Notes: generated by a model from the sequence alone, not told the origin. A stretch of DNA of 20,645 bases from BS750m-G62 sp964577175 (GCA_964577175.1 CAZNYC010000074.1:1-20645), one strand, 5' to 3'. Shown: positions 1-7,510, counted from the first letter of the stretch. Made by a program: numbers and translations.

Positions 1-112
1 TTATCTTATGAACGACGCTCACGGCGAGATCTCTCCGCTCGCCCCAGCCTCGCTGGCACCTCGTGCCGGAAATGACACACAATGCTTGACAGTACCAAGC
101 GGACGCCTGCGC

Positions 113-140
113 TTGCAGTGCGGCGCGGTGCTGCTATACT
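113..140 (+). promoter_or_regulatory. sigma70-type promoter for the MATE gene
   Basis: A -35 hexamer TTGCAG (113-118) is followed after 16 nt by TATACT (135-140), preceded by TG at 132-133, which makes an extended -10. Transcription should start near 147. The first in-frame ATG (156) would then have a leader of only about 9 nt, whereas the in-frame ATG at 183 would have about 36 nt. The -10 word and extended -10 are the same as in the promoter at 16198-16225. Confidence 0.6.
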
Positions 141-155
141 GGCCCGGTTCGCCCC

Positions 156-1628
156 ATGCCGAACGAGGCACGAGACGATGCCATGACGTCGGAGACGCCA
201 ACCCGCCTGCCGGACCCGCACCACGACCCCGCCCCGTGGCTGGGTATCGGGGAGGTGGTGCGCCTGGCCGTCCCCACCGTCCTGAACACCGTCAGCGTGA
301 CGGTCATGCAGTTCGTGGACGGGTGGATGGTGTCTCGGGTGAGCAAAGAAGCGTTGTCGGCCCAGTTCATCGGGGCGGTGACCTCGTTCGTGCCGATCAG
401 TTTCTTCTTCGGCGTGCTGGTGTGCGTGTCGACGTACGCGTCGCAGAACCTGGGCGCGGGTCGGCCGCGGCGGTCGAGTGTGTACGGCTGGCACGGATTG
501 TGGCTGGCGTGGGGGGCGGCGGCGCTGCTGGCGCCGCTTATTCCGGCGGCGCCGCACATCCTCGGCCTGTTCGACCATTCGCCGGAGGTCACGCACCTGG
601 AGACGCGGTACTTCCAGATTCTGCTGAGCGGGGTGGTGTTTGCCCTCTCGGCCCGGGCGCTGGGACAGTGGTTCATCGGCGTCCACCGGCCGTACGTCAA
701 CGTGACGGCCGGGGTGGTGGCGAACGCGGTGAACGTCTTTGCGAACTGGGTGCTCATCTTCGGGAAGTTCGGCTTCCCGGCACTGGGGCTGATCGGAGCC
801 GGCATCGGGACGGTCATCGGCTTCTTCGTGGAGGCGGCGATCCTGGCCACCCTGTTTCTGCGGGAAGGGGCCGGCCACGAGTTTGCCGTCCGCGAGGCGC
901 TCTCGCTCCGCTGGTCGGCGATCAAGGACCTCCTACGCCTGGGGGCCCCCATCGGCGCGATGTTCGTCGGCGAGGTCCTCATGTGGGCCATCTTCATGGG
1001 ACGCATCGTCGGCGGATTCGGGACGGCGGCGCTGGCGGCGGCGGCGATCCTGAACCGGTACTGGCACCTGTGCTTCGTGCCGGCCATCGGCGTGGGGACC
1101 GCCGTCCAGGCGATCGTCGGACGCTATTGCGGGGCCCGCCGGCAGCACCTGGCACGGCGGAGGACGTACGCCGGCCTGCTCATGGTCGAGGCCTACATGG
1201 TGACGATGGGCGTGGTCATCTGGCTGGCCCGCGACACGCTCGTCGGCGTCTTCAACGAGGCGGGCAGCCCCGAGGTCCAGCGCATCGCCACCGACGCCGC
1301 CATCTTCATCGTGATCTGCCAGGCGTTCGACGCCATGGCCATCACCTTCTCCGGCGCGCTCCGCGGGGCCGGCGACATCCTTTGGCCGAGCGTCGTCCAG
1401 ATCACCACGGCGTACGTGCTGGGCGTGGGCGGGTCGTGGCTCGTTGCCTACCTGAAACCGGAATGGGGCAGCCTGGGACCGTGGGGCGCCGTCTCAGCCT
1501 ACATCGTGGTGCTGGGCATCGTGATGTGGGGCCGGTTCGCCAGCGGACGGTGGCGGTTGATGCGGGTCGTGGAGGTGCCTACCGTGCCCGTCCCGGACGA
1601 ACCGCCCGAGACCCTGCCGCCGGCGTAG
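156..1628 (+). CDS. MATE family efflux transporter
   Basis: This 490-residue integral membrane protein resembles MATE (multidrug and toxin extrusion) exporters, which use an Na+ or H+ gradient to expel organic cations, drugs or metabolites across the inner membrane. About twelve hydrophobic segments are visible in two halves. The first begins near residue 30 (LAVPTVLNTVSVTVMQFVDG) and contains the family-typical stretch around VSKEALSAQ, and the second half begins near residue 265. The length is usual for the family (450-490). A second in-frame ATG at 183 has a GAGG sequence 14 nt upstream and a longer leader from the predicted start site, so the protein may be 9 residues shorter. The C-terminal tail after the last helix is short and proline-rich. 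The substrate cannot be read from the sequence, and no neighbouring regulator gene is seen. Confidence 0.93.
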   Translation: MPNEARDDAMTSETPTRLPDPHHDPAPWLGIGEVVRLAVPTVLNTVSVTVMQFVDGWMVSRVSKEALSAQFIGAVTSFVPISFFFGVLVCVSTYASQNLGAGRPRRSSVYGWHGLWLAWGAAALLAPLIPAAPHILGLFDHSPEVTHLETRYFQILLSGVVFALSARALGQWFIGVHRPYVNVTAGVVANAVNVFANWVLIFGKFGFPALGLIGAGIGTVIGFFVEAAILATLFLREGAGHEFAVREALSLRWSAIKDLLRLGAPIGAMFVGEVLMWAIFMGRIVGGFGTAALAAAAILNRYWHLCFVPAIGVGTAVQAIVGRYCGARRQHLARRRTYAGLLMVEAYMVTMGVVIWLARDTLVGVFNEAGSPEVQRIATDAAIFIVICQAFDAMAITFSGALRGAGDILWPSVVQITTAYVLGVGGSWLVAYLKPEWGSLGPWGAVSAYIVVLGIVMWGRFASGRWRLMRVVEVPTVPVPDEPPETLPPA

Positions 1629-1670
1629 CGTCCCATGCAACGGCCGAAGGTTGACGCGCCACGCCGGAGA

Positions 1671-1698
1671 GCGCGGCGGGTCGCCGCACAAGCCGCGC
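1671..1698. repeat. inverted repeat after the MATE gene
   Basis: Arms GCGCGGC (1671-1677) and GCCGCGC (1692-1698) flank a 14-nt loop, and a nested stem GCGGCG/CGCCGC with loop GGT lies at 1673-1687. No T-tract follows, so it is at best a weak terminator for the MATE gene. It may be a decayed member of the palindrome family at 1715-1744. Confidence 0.4.
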
Positions 1699-1714
1699 AC
1701 AACAGCGGACGTCC

Positions 1715-1744
1715 GGCGCGGTGGTTACGGAGCACCACCGCGCC
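1715..1744 (+). repeat. palindromic repeat, CGGAG-loop family (copy 1)
   Basis: Perfect 11-bp arms GGCGCGGTGGT and ACCACCGCGCC enclose the 8-nt loop TACGGAGC. The loop core ACGGAG and the GCGCGG-type arms recur at 2690, 9934, 9997, 10955 and 11009. Confidence 0.7.
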
Positions 1745-1784
1745 ATCCGTTGGTGCGGCCCCGTGCCGCTCTCCCAGAGCCGGC

Positions 1785-1813
1785 TTGACCCTGGCGGACG
1801 GGCGGCCTAGGAT
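1785..1813 (+). promoter_or_regulatory. sigma70-type promoter for the kinase-like gene
   Basis: TTGACC (1785-1790), a 17-nt spacer and TAGGAT (1808-1813) fit a sigma70-type promoter. The predicted start near 1820 gives a leader of about 84 nt before the ATG at 1904. The match is seen directly; activity is inferred. Confidence 0.55.
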
Positions 1814-1903
1814 GCCCCCTCACCGCGGCCGCCCGGGTCAACAACGCATTACCGGCCCGCGGGGCCGGGGTTCCCACAGACCGGCATCACCACCGACGAG
1901 CCC

Positions 1904-2656
1904 ATGGCACGGAAAGAACAAGGCCGGGTCCCGAAACGCATCCTCCGCGGGCGGATGCCGCGCCCCGCGTTCACCCTGGCCGGCCGCTCGTACCGCCTGG
2001 AGAAGGTCCTGAAGCAGGACTTCTTCGCCGCCACGGGTCGGTACGTGGGGCCGGACGGCGAGCGGGTGGTCCTGAAACACTACCACACGGAGCCGTGGCT
2101 GGCGTGCCCGCTGGAGTGGGCGGGCCGGTTCATGGCGGACCGCGAGGTCCGGCACTACCGGCGGCTCCAGGACACGGGCGGGGTGCCGCGTTTCCTCGGC
2201 CGCGTGGGCAAGAGCGGCTTCGTCCACGTATGGGTCGAGGGGACGGACCTCCTCGACCGCCGCGACCGCGTGCCGGACGACTTCTTCGACCGGCTCGAGG
2301 CGCTCGCGGCCGTCATGCACCGCCGCGACATGGCATACGTGGATATGAACAAGCCCGACAACGTGCTGGCGGCGGCGGACGGGCGGCCGATGCTCATCGA
2401 CTTCCAGATTTCGTGGGCGCCGCGGCTGGAACGGGGCCTGCTGCGCGGGGCGAAGCGGCGGCTGCTCGCCCTCCTCCAGGAGGCCGACCGGTACCACGTA
2501 CGCAAACTCAAACGGAAGTACCGGCCGGACCTGCTCACCCCCGAGGAACGCGCGGCGGCCAAGGAGCCGCCGTGGTTCCTGCGGATGCACCGCATCGTCG
2601 GCGCCCCGCTGCGGGACCTGCGGCGGAAGTTCCTGGAGTGGGTCGGGTCGCGGTAG
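1904..2656 (+). CDS. small atypical protein-kinase-fold protein (RIO/Kdo-kinase-like)
   Basis: The 250-residue protein keeps the skeleton of the protein-kinase fold. A VVLK strand supplies a likely ATP-binding lysine (K58), and DREVRHY a likely helix-C glutamate (E81). The catalytic loop is YVDMNKPDNVL (D147, N153), and LIDFQ gives D166 in the DFG position. The loop has YVD where classical kinases have HRD, and the glycine-rich loop is not obvious, as in RIO kinases and WaaP/KdkA-type sugar kinases that phosphorylate lipopolysaccharide cores. The basic C-terminal third (residues about 175-250) has no recognisable domain. No signal peptide or membrane segment is seen, so it is probably cytoplasmic or peripheral to the inner membrane. 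The substrate is unknown. No strong ribosome-binding site precedes ATG 1904; an in-frame ATG at 1955 is an alternative. Confidence 0.75.
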   Translation: MARKEQGRVPKRILRGRMPRPAFTLAGRSYRLEKVLKQDFFAATGRYVGPDGERVVLKHYHTEPWLACPLEWAGRFMADREVRHYRRLQDTGGVPRFLGRVGKSGFVHVWVEGTDLLDRRDRVPDDFFDRLEALAAVMHRRDMAYVDMNKPDNVLAAADGRPMLIDFQISWAPRLERGLLRGAKRRLLALLQEADRYHVRKLKRKYRPDLLTPEERAAAKEPPWFLRMHRIVGAPLRDLRRKFLEWVGSR

Positions 2657-2689
2657 GCAGGAATGGGCGCATGGGTGCAACAGACGCCC

Positions 2690-2711
2690 CGGCGGGTACG
2701 CAGACCCGCCG
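2690..2711 (+). repeat. palindromic repeat, CGGAG-loop family (copy 2)
   Basis: Arms CGGCGGGT (2690-2697) and ACCCGCCG (2704-2711) are perfect, with loop ACGCAG, one base away from the family loop ACGGAG. It lies in the 151-bp space between two convergent genes. Confidence 0.65.
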
Positions 2712-2740
2712 CGCCGAAGGCGACGTCGTGACCTTAACCG

Positions 2741-2798
2741 CCCGGCCGTGAACGAAGCGAACGGCCGGGACGTCTGGCGTGCGGGTGCGCACGCACCC
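2741..2798. terminator. stem-loops between convergent genes
   Basis: Two further inverted repeats lie between the kinase-like gene and the phosphoribosyltransferase gene. One has arms CCCGGCCGT (2741-2749) and ACGGCCGGG (2761-2769). The other has arms GGGTGCG (2783-2789) and CGCACCC (2792-2798). Neither is followed by a T-tract on either strand, so a bidirectional termination role is only suggested by position. Confidence 0.35.
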
Positions 2799-2807
2799 AC
2801 CCTGCGC

Positions 2808-3515
2808 TTACGGGCCGCCGCCGGCGAGGTGCTCGCCCAGGAGGCGGGCGGCCTCCTCTTCCGACACGTCGTACCAGCGGGCGTAGGCGTCGGCGACGGC
2901 GAACGGCATGGCGGACCGCACGTTCGCGCAGTAGACGGCGTCGGCGAGGTCGGCCACGCGGTCGAGCGCTTCGTCGTGGGCGGTCGGAACGGCCACGATG
3001 GACCGCGAGACGCGCCGGCCGGCCAGCGCCTCCAGCGCGCACCGCATGGTGAATCCGGAGGCGAGGCCGTCGTCGACGAGGATCGCCGTCGTACCGGAGA
3101 GGTCGGGCATCGGCCCGTCGCCGCGAAGGGCCTCCCGCCGGCGCGCGACCTTGCGACGCGTCTCCTCGATGCCGCGCTGCACCTCCTCCTCGCTCAGTCC
3201 CAGGTGCCGGACCAGGTCCTCGTTCAGGAGGACCGACCCGTCGAACGCGACGGCGCCGTAGCCCGCTTCGGGATTCCACGGAAGCGTGATCTTGCTGACG
3301 ACGGCGACCTCCAGTTCGAGGCCGCAGGCCTCCGCCACCGGGCCGGCCACCGGAATGCCGCCGGCGGGAATCGCCAGGACCACGCCGTCACAGAGGTCGT
3401 CGTCGCGGAGCATCTCCGCCAGCACCTGGCCGGCGTCGCGGCGATCCGTGAAGACGGCGGTGCGGCCGCGCAGGTCGTCGCGTTCGACGAGTTTTTCGTT
3501 GGTCGTGGATTTCAT
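2808..3515 (-). CDS. phosphoribosyltransferase-family protein
   Basis: The 235-residue protein belongs to the type I PRTase fold, which binds 5-phosphoribosyl-1-pyrophosphate and usually transfers its ribose-phosphate to a base. The PRPP-binding motif AILVDDGLASGFT (about residues 144-156) has the two acidic residues and following small residues expected. A pyrophosphate-loop-like stretch AIPAGGIPVAGPVA sits at about 48-61, and an EAGYGAVAFDG region at about 83-93 is typical of a stand-alone subfamily of unassigned substrate. Such PRTases often sit beside universal-stress, Hsp20 and other dormancy or stress genes, which fits this neighbourhood. The gene starts 71 bp after the SpoIIAA-like gene on the same strand and probably shares its transcript. 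The start has no clear Shine-Dalgarno sequence. The substrate is not predictable. Confidence 0.85.
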   Translation of the reverse strand: MKSTTNEKLVERDDLRGRTAVFTDRRDAGQVLAEMLRDDDLCDGVVLAIPAGGIPVAGPVAEACGLELEVAVVSKITLPWNPEAGYGAVAFDGSVLLNEDLVRHLGLSEEEVQRGIEETRRKVARRREALRGDGPMPDLSGTTAILVDDGLASGFTMRCALEALAGRRVSRSIVAVPTAHDEALDRVADLADAVYCANVRSAMPFAVADAYARWYDVSEEEAARLLGEHLAGGGP

Positions 3516-3586
3516 GGTGGCACCCGTGGCGGGCGGGCGCGCAGCGCATCGCCGGCCCGCGGACGGTCGGAAAGGGGGCGGGACGG

Positions 3587-3955
3587 TCAGTCGACCTCAC
3601 CCTTGACCCAGGCGCGGGCCCGGTCCTCCTCGTCCGGCTCGTAGTAACGGACCTCGGCGCTGGTGAACGGTTTGCAGAAGACGCTCATGCCCTTCTGCCA
3701 GGTCTTCTCGCCGACGAGGGCGAGGCGTTCGATGTCGCTGAAGTGGCGGGCGTCGAACTTGATGTCTTCCCACAGGGCGGCGGCGTCCCAGCCGTGGAAG
3801 TCCTTCATCCGGACCAGCATGTTGATCTTGCCGTGCCGGGCAATCAGGGCCTCCACTTTCGGGGCGAACTCGGCGTAGTCCTCCTGGCTGAGTTTGCCGG
3901 TCACGTGGACTTCGAGCACTTTGCCTTCCAACTGTTCAAGAATATCGACTGACAT
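3587..3955 (-). CDS. SpoIIAA-like (STAS-related) protein
   Basis: This 122-residue soluble protein matches the SpoIIAA-like family, a relative of STAS-domain anti-sigma-factor antagonists. Family features are the opening strand KVLEVHVTGKLSQEDY, the central HGKINMLVRMKDFHGWDAAALWEDIKF, the helix HFSDIERLALVGEKTWQKG and the C-terminal PFTSAEVRYYEPDE. The phosphorylated serine of true SpoIIAA proteins is not obvious here, so partner switching should not be assumed. An AGGAG (3963-3967 on the minus strand) lies 7 nt before the ATG and fixes the start. It probably leads a two-gene unit with the downstream phosphoribosyltransferase. No clear promoter was found in the 125 bp upstream. The role is unknown; related genes are common in stress-gene clusters. 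Confidence 0.85.
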   Translation of the reverse strand: MSVDILEQLEGKVLEVHVTGKLSQEDYAEFAPKVEALIARHGKINMLVRMKDFHGWDAAALWEDIKFDARHFSDIERLALVGEKTWQKGMSVFCKPFTSAEVRYYEPDEEDRARAWVKGEVD

Positions 3956-4051
3956 GAATTCTCTCCTCTCTTTGCCGCCGGTGGTTCCGGAAGCGATCGT
4001 GCGGTTGTCTCGTTTCTGTGCGGTTTACCTGCTGTGTTGCCCTTGCTCTGC

Positions 4052-4066
4052 GCTGCGTGACGCAGC
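4052..4066. repeat. short hairpin between baeRF and SpoIIAA-like genes
   Basis: GCTGCG (4052-4057) and CGCAGC (4061-4066) form a 6-bp stem with a 3-nt loop, 15 nt past the stop codon of the baeRF gene. There is no T-tract, so termination is only possible, not shown. Confidence 0.35.
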
Positions 4067-4080
4067 ATCGGTGGTCGCCC

Positions 4081-5262
4081 CTACGGCGCGGGGAAGCGGA
4101 ACGTCGCCGCCACGGGTCCGGCGGCGGGCATCTCACCGCGGGGCATGGCGTGGACCGTCGCACCGCTCCGCAGGGCCAGGACGCCGGCGGCGTTCAAAAG
4201 TTCCTCGTCGTCGGCCTCGCGGCGGTCGTGGCGTTGGATGCGCCGGGCCTCGGGATCGAGGCGTCCCCAGACCTGCTCGTCGGTCGCCACCCAGAGGGTA
4301 TCGACACGGGCGTCGAGGGCGGCCAGGGCCACCGTCTCCAGGTTGCCGGAGGCCCGGTCGCCCTCGGCGAGTTCGACGGCCCGGTGATAGCGCTCGGCGT
4401 CCCGCTCGAGGGTTTCGCGGAACCGGGGGCGGAGCGCCTCGGCCGCCCGGTCGCGGAGCGTGTCGGCGGCGACCCGGTCCGGGTTCCCCCGGATCACGTC
4501 ATCGGCCAGGTGCGGATACTTGTTGAGATCACGGTAGATACCGATGAGGGGATCGGCGGCGGCGAGGACCAAGGGCGCCTCGCGGCCGTCCAGCCGCCGC
4601 ATCACGCCGCGATGGACGGCCTCGCAGAACTCGCGGGCCCGTTTTTTCTCGAGCGCCTCGTCGCTCGCCCCGCCGTGACCGTGGAACATGGCCCCCCGCT
4701 CCTCGCCGTGGCCGGCCGGGACCTCCGTATGGAACTGGAGGCTCCGCTCCGGCGCCTCGTACTGCGCCAGGTCGTCGACGCTGTTCGGCGTATCCGGCGG
4801 GAGGTCGACTTCGCGGACGCTTCGCGGCGTGGCGTCGAGCAGGCGGACGCCGTGCTGGCTGAGCGCCAGGACATAGAACTGCTCGCCCTCGGCGAGGGCC
4901 GGAATAAGCGGCTTGACGTAGTACCGCGGGCCGACCAGGGCCAGCGCCTCGACGTCGACGGGCACGCGGTAGGTGCGAGGCTCGGTGTCGTCGACGAATG
5001 CGGCCAGGCCGCGGTCCTGGTGCTCCCAGAACTCGGCGTCGTCGATGAGGCGGCCGAGAGGTTTCAGACGCTCGCGGATGTCGGGCCGGCGGCCGCCGGT
5101 CTCGGCGAACTGCTCCTCGGCCTCGCGGAGCAGGTTCCGGAACCGGATCGGATCTTCCCGCGTATCCGGACCGCCGGTGTGTGTCGGCATGACGATGGAT
5201 ACGCTGCCCGGCGCTTCGTGTTTGGCAAGCGAGCGGAGTGTTTCCCGCGTCAGGTTGTCCAT
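4081..5262 (-). CDS. baeRF family 3 protein (bacterial archaeo-eukaryotic release factor-like)
   Basis: The 393-residue protein follows the baeRF family 3 pattern along its whole length. It begins MDNLTRETLRSLAKHEAPG and contains SIVMPTHTGGPDTREDPIRFRNLLREAE, then FYVLALSQHGVRLLDAT and SVREVDLP. The middle has QFHTEVPAGHGEERGAMFHGHG and PLVLAAADPLIGIYRDLNKYPHL, and the end has TLWVATDEQVWGRLDP and GATVHAMPRGEMPAAGPVAATFR. The family is a bacterial branch related to eukaryotic/archaeal release factor aRF1/eRF1 and has been proposed to act on stalled or stressed ribosomes; a biochemical activity is not established. The family-typical start at 5262 has GGAGG 9 nt upstream (5272-5276). The open frame continues about 55 codons further upstream through a long hairpin, but that extension is low-complexity Pro/Arg and is rejected. 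Neighbours are superoxide reductase upstream and a SpoIIAA-like gene downstream. Confidence 0.88.
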   Translation of the reverse strand: MDNLTRETLRSLAKHEAPGSVSIVMPTHTGGPDTREDPIRFRNLLREAEEQFAETGGRRPDIRERLKPLGRLIDDAEFWEHQDRGLAAFVDDTEPRTYRVPVDVEALALVGPRYYVKPLIPALAEGEQFYVLALSQHGVRLLDATPRSVREVDLPPDTPNSVDDLAQYEAPERSLQFHTEVPAGHGEERGAMFHGHGGASDEALEKKRAREFCEAVHRGVMRRLDGREAPLVLAAADPLIGIYRDLNKYPHLADDVIRGNPDRVAADTLRDRAAEALRPRFRETLERDAERYHRAVELAEGDRASGNLETVALAALDARVDTLWVATDEQVWGRLDPEARRIQRHDRREADDEELLNAAGVLALRSGATVHAMPRGEMPAAGPVAATFRFPAP

Positions 5263-5324
5263 GGAACGATTCCTCCCTCGTGAGGCGAAGGCACCGGCGG
5301 ACCACCACGGGGCTACCGGGCGGT

Positions 5325-5367
5325 CCAGGGCGGCCGCCCGACGGCGCCGTCGCCTTGGCCGCCCTGG
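5325..5367. repeat. long nested palindrome between SOR and baeRF genes
   Basis: Arms CCAGGGCGGCC (5325-5335) and GGCCGCCCTGG (5357-5367) are perfect 11-mers. Inside them is a perfect 12-bp palindrome GACGGCGCCGTC (5340-5351). Transcribed from either strand this would be a very stable cruciform-like stem. No T-tract follows. It sits 62 nt before the baeRF start codon and 26 nt after the superoxide reductase stop, so it could stabilise or partly terminate the upstream transcript. Confidence 0.6.
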
Positions 5368-5393
5368 TCCTGGGCGCTTCCGCGGCGGTACGG

Positions 5394-5789
5394 TCAGCCG
5401 ACGGCCAGGGCCTTGTTCGACCGCCACAGGCCGTGGATGTTGCAGTACGACATCGCCATCAGCGTGCCCGGCTTCTCGGTCTTCATGACCACGGTGGCCG
5501 CGTGGTGCGTGTACACCGGCCCTTCATTGGCGCCGTCGGCCGATTCGCCGTGGACGGTGAACTCGACGTTAGCCACCTCGTAGGGAAACTTCCCGCCCTC
5601 CGGCAGGAAGTAGAGCCGGATCCAGCGGATGTGGTGTTCCGTGGTGTTGGGGTGGTCGACCTCCGCACCGACGCTGACCTTGACCTCGATCGGCTGGCCG
5701 GCGGTGGCCTGGTCGGCACACTCGATGACGGGCACGTGCTTCTCGGATTTGAAGTCCGCGGTCTGAATGAGTTCGGGTAGTTCGGCCAT
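5394..5789 (-). CDS. sorA: superoxide reductase (neelaredoxin-type)
   Basis: This 131-residue protein is a one-iron superoxide reductase, which reduces superoxide to hydrogen peroxide without making oxygen and is typical of anaerobes and microaerophiles. The centre II Fe(His)4Cys ligands are all visible: H18 in EKHVPVIE (with E16 and K17 in their usual places), H46 and H52 in VDHPNTTEHHIRW, and C116 and H119 in SYCNIHGLW. There is no N-terminal desulforedoxin domain with Cys4 iron, so it is the single-centre (class II, neelaredoxin) form. The length is normal. The start at 5789 is supported by AGGAG 9 nt upstream (5799-5803) and by the predicted promoter at 5856-5885; an open frame running further upstream is not credible. 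Cytoplasmic. It is transcribed towards the baeRF gene. Confidence 0.95.
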   Translation of the reverse strand: MAELPELIQTADFKSEKHVPVIECADQATAGQPIEVKVSVGAEVDHPNTTEHHIRWIRLYFLPEGGKFPYEVANVEFTVHGESADGANEGPVYTHHAATVVMKTEKPGTLMAMSYCNIHGLWRSNKALAVG

Positions 5790-5826
5790 CGGATGCGTCT
5801 CCTGACTCTGTGGTTCCTGGGCTCGC

Positions 5827-5846
5827 GGACCGGCACGCGCCGGTCC
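5827..5846. promoter_or_regulatory. perfect 20-nt inverted repeat at the SOR transcription start
   Basis: Arms GGACCGGC (5827-5834) and GCCGGTCC (5839-5846) are separated by ACGC. The repeat covers roughly +3 to +22 of the transcript expected from the promoter at 5856-5885. It could be a repressor operator or a stabilising 5' hairpin. Confidence 0.45.
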
Positions 5847-5855
5847 AGTATTTCC

Positions 5856-5885
5856 ATGATAGAGGGCCCGGCACCGGCCGTGCAA
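5856..5885 (-). promoter_or_regulatory. sigma70-type promoter for superoxide reductase
   Basis: On the minus strand, TTGCAC (5885-5880) and TATCAT (5861-5856) are 18 nt apart. Transcription would start near 5849, giving a leader of about 60 nt to the ATG at 5789. Confidence 0.5.
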
Positions 5886-6001
5886 CGGGGTCGCAAAATG
5901 ACGGGCGGCACCGCCCGGCACGTTTGTCTTGCCCGGCGGGGCGTTTCCCGGTACATCGGGGTCACAACGCCCGGGGTACGCACCTGCATCGCGAGGCGAC
6001 C

Positions 6002-7396
6002 ATGATTCCGTTCATCGGGCTGTGCCTGGCCCTGTACGCCGGTTACCTGCTGCGGAGCAAAGTCCGCCTCCTCCAGTGGCTGTACCTGCCGTCGTCGGTG
6101 CTCGGCGGGCTGCTGGCCCTGGTGACGGTGCAGGCGGCGGCGCGTCTCGGCCACCCGCTGCCGGCCGAGTGGACCGCCGGCTGGGACACCCTGCCCGGCG
6201 TGCTCATCAACGTGGTCTTTGCGTGCCTGTTCCTCGGCCATCCCCTGCCGCCCGTCCGCGACCTGTGGCGGCGGGCCGGGCCGCAACTCGCCTACGGCCA
6301 GGTGGTGGCGTGGGGCCAGTACGTGGTGGGCGTCGGCCTCGTCCTGCTGGTGCTCGGCCGCGCCTTCGGCGTGGGGCCGATGTTCGGCGGCATCGTGCCG
6401 GTCGGGTTCGAGGGCGGCCACGGGACCGCGGGCGGGCTGGCGGCCACGTTCGCCGACCGCGGGTGGACCGAGGGCAAGGACATCGCCCTGGCCAGCGCCA
6501 CGGCCGGCGTCACGAGCGCCATCGTCGTGGGGATGGTCCTGGTGAACTGGGCGGCCCGGCGCGGCCACCTGGCCGCCGGACGCGGCGCCACGGTCCCCTC
6601 GACACTGGAGCGGCGCGGCATCATTGCGCCCGACCGCCGACCCCCTGCCGGTCGCATCACCGTCTCGAGCGACGTCATCGGCTCGCTGACGCTCCACCTG
6701 GTGGTCATCGGCGTGGCCATTCTCATCGGCTACCTTCTGAAGGAGGCAGCGTGGCAGGTCGAGGCCTGGGTCCATGCCGACCTGGAGCCGCCGGTACGCA
6801 AGGCCACGGCCCTGTACGTCGTCGTGAAGAGTTTTCCGCTCTTTCCGCTGTGCATGATCGGCGGGCTCCTGGTCCAGGGCATCGAGCAGCGGTTCGACCC
6901 CCACCGGCTGATCGACGGCGGCCTGACGCGGCGGGTTCAGAACGCAGCCCTCGACTTCCTCGTGGTGGCGGCGATTGCGACCATCCGCATCGAGGCCGTC
7001 GCCGACCTGCTCGTGCCCCTGCTCATCGTCGTCGCCGCCGGCATCGCCTGGAACGTCTTCTGCGTCACGGTGCTGGCGCGCCGCATGCTGCCGGACGCCT
7101 GGTTCGAGCGGGCCATCGCCGAGATGGGCCAGTCGATGGGCGTGACGGCGACGGGGCTCTTGCTGCTTCGCGTGGTGGATCCCGATTACGAGACACCCGC
7201 CGCCGACGCCTTCGCCTCCAAGCAACTGCTGCACGAGCCGTTCATGGGCGGCGGACTGTGGACGAGCACGGCCATTCCGCTGCTCGCCGTCTGGGGCAGC
7301 CTGCCGGTCTTCGGCATCGCCCTCAGCGCGGTGGTAGTGTGGCTGCTCGTCGTCTTCGTGCCGAGATGGCTGCGGGGGACCCCGACACACGAGTGA
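6002..7396 (+). CDS. gltS: sodium/glutamate symporter, GltS family
   Basis: The protein (464 residues) is a multi-pass inner-membrane Na+/glutamate symporter. It opens with a hydrophobic stretch and the family-typical LLQWLYLPSSVLGGLLAL (about residues 23-40). The signature GFEGGHGTAGG lies at about 135-145 in the first half, where GltS has its re-entrant loop, and a second-half counterpart QSMGVTATGLLLLRVVDPD lies near residue 380. It is longer than E. coli GltS (401), the extra length lying in a hydrophilic mid-loop and the C-terminal end. GAGG (5993-5996) is 5 nt before the ATG. It stands divergent to superoxide reductase and convergent to the BON gene, alone on the plus strand amid minus-strand stress genes. 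Glutamate could serve as a compatible solute, but that is speculation. Confidence 0.92.
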   Translation: MIPFIGLCLALYAGYLLRSKVRLLQWLYLPSSVLGGLLALVTVQAAARLGHPLPAEWTAGWDTLPGVLINVVFACLFLGHPLPPVRDLWRRAGPQLAYGQVVAWGQYVVGVGLVLLVLGRAFGVGPMFGGIVPVGFEGGHGTAGGLAATFADRGWTEGKDIALASATAGVTSAIVVGMVLVNWAARRGHLAAGRGATVPSTLERRGIIAPDRRPPAGRITVSSDVIGSLTLHLVVIGVAILIGYLLKEAAWQVEAWVHADLEPPVRKATALYVVVKSFPLFPLCMIGGLLVQGIEQRFDPHRLIDGGLTRRVQNAALDFLVVAAIATIRIEAVADLLVPLLIVVAAGIAWNVFCVTVLARRMLPDAWFERAIAEMGQSMGVTATGLLLLRVVDPDYETPAADAFASKQLLHEPFMGGGLWTSTAIPLLAVWGSLPVFGIALSAVVVWLLVVFVPRWLRGTPTHE

Positions 7397-7423
7397 CGGC
7401 GGAGACGCTTGGCCTCCGCCGTC
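7395..7423 (+). terminator. stem-loop after gltS
   Basis: A perfect 10-bp stem GACGGCGGAG (7395-7404) / CTCCGCCGTC (7414-7423) with a 9-nt loop begins at the gltS stop codon. It lacks a T-tract. A second hairpin CCGCGGGC/GCCCGCGG with loop TTTCG lies at 7462-7482, between the two convergent genes. Together they probably separate the convergent transcripts. Confidence 0.45.
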
Positions 7424-7510
7424 CCCGTGCCGCGACGGTCCGTCCGTGCGGCGGGACACGGCCGCGGGCTTTCGGCCCGCGGGGCCGGACGCGTCGCAGA
7501 CCTCCGGCGG

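Noticed and set aside
44..67. Overlapping small hairpins with CTC loops before the MATE promoter
   Set aside because: Five-bp stems in GC-rich DNA are common by chance, and there is no gene end to relate them to in the window.
86..140. TTGACA at 86-91 as the -35 of the MATE promoter
   Set aside because: It is 43 nt from TATACT, far too distant; TTGCAG at 113-118 has the right spacing.
5929..5957. TTGCCC-17-TACATC as a gltS promoter
   Set aside because: Only three of six -10 positions match, and such matches arise often by chance; not listed as a feature.
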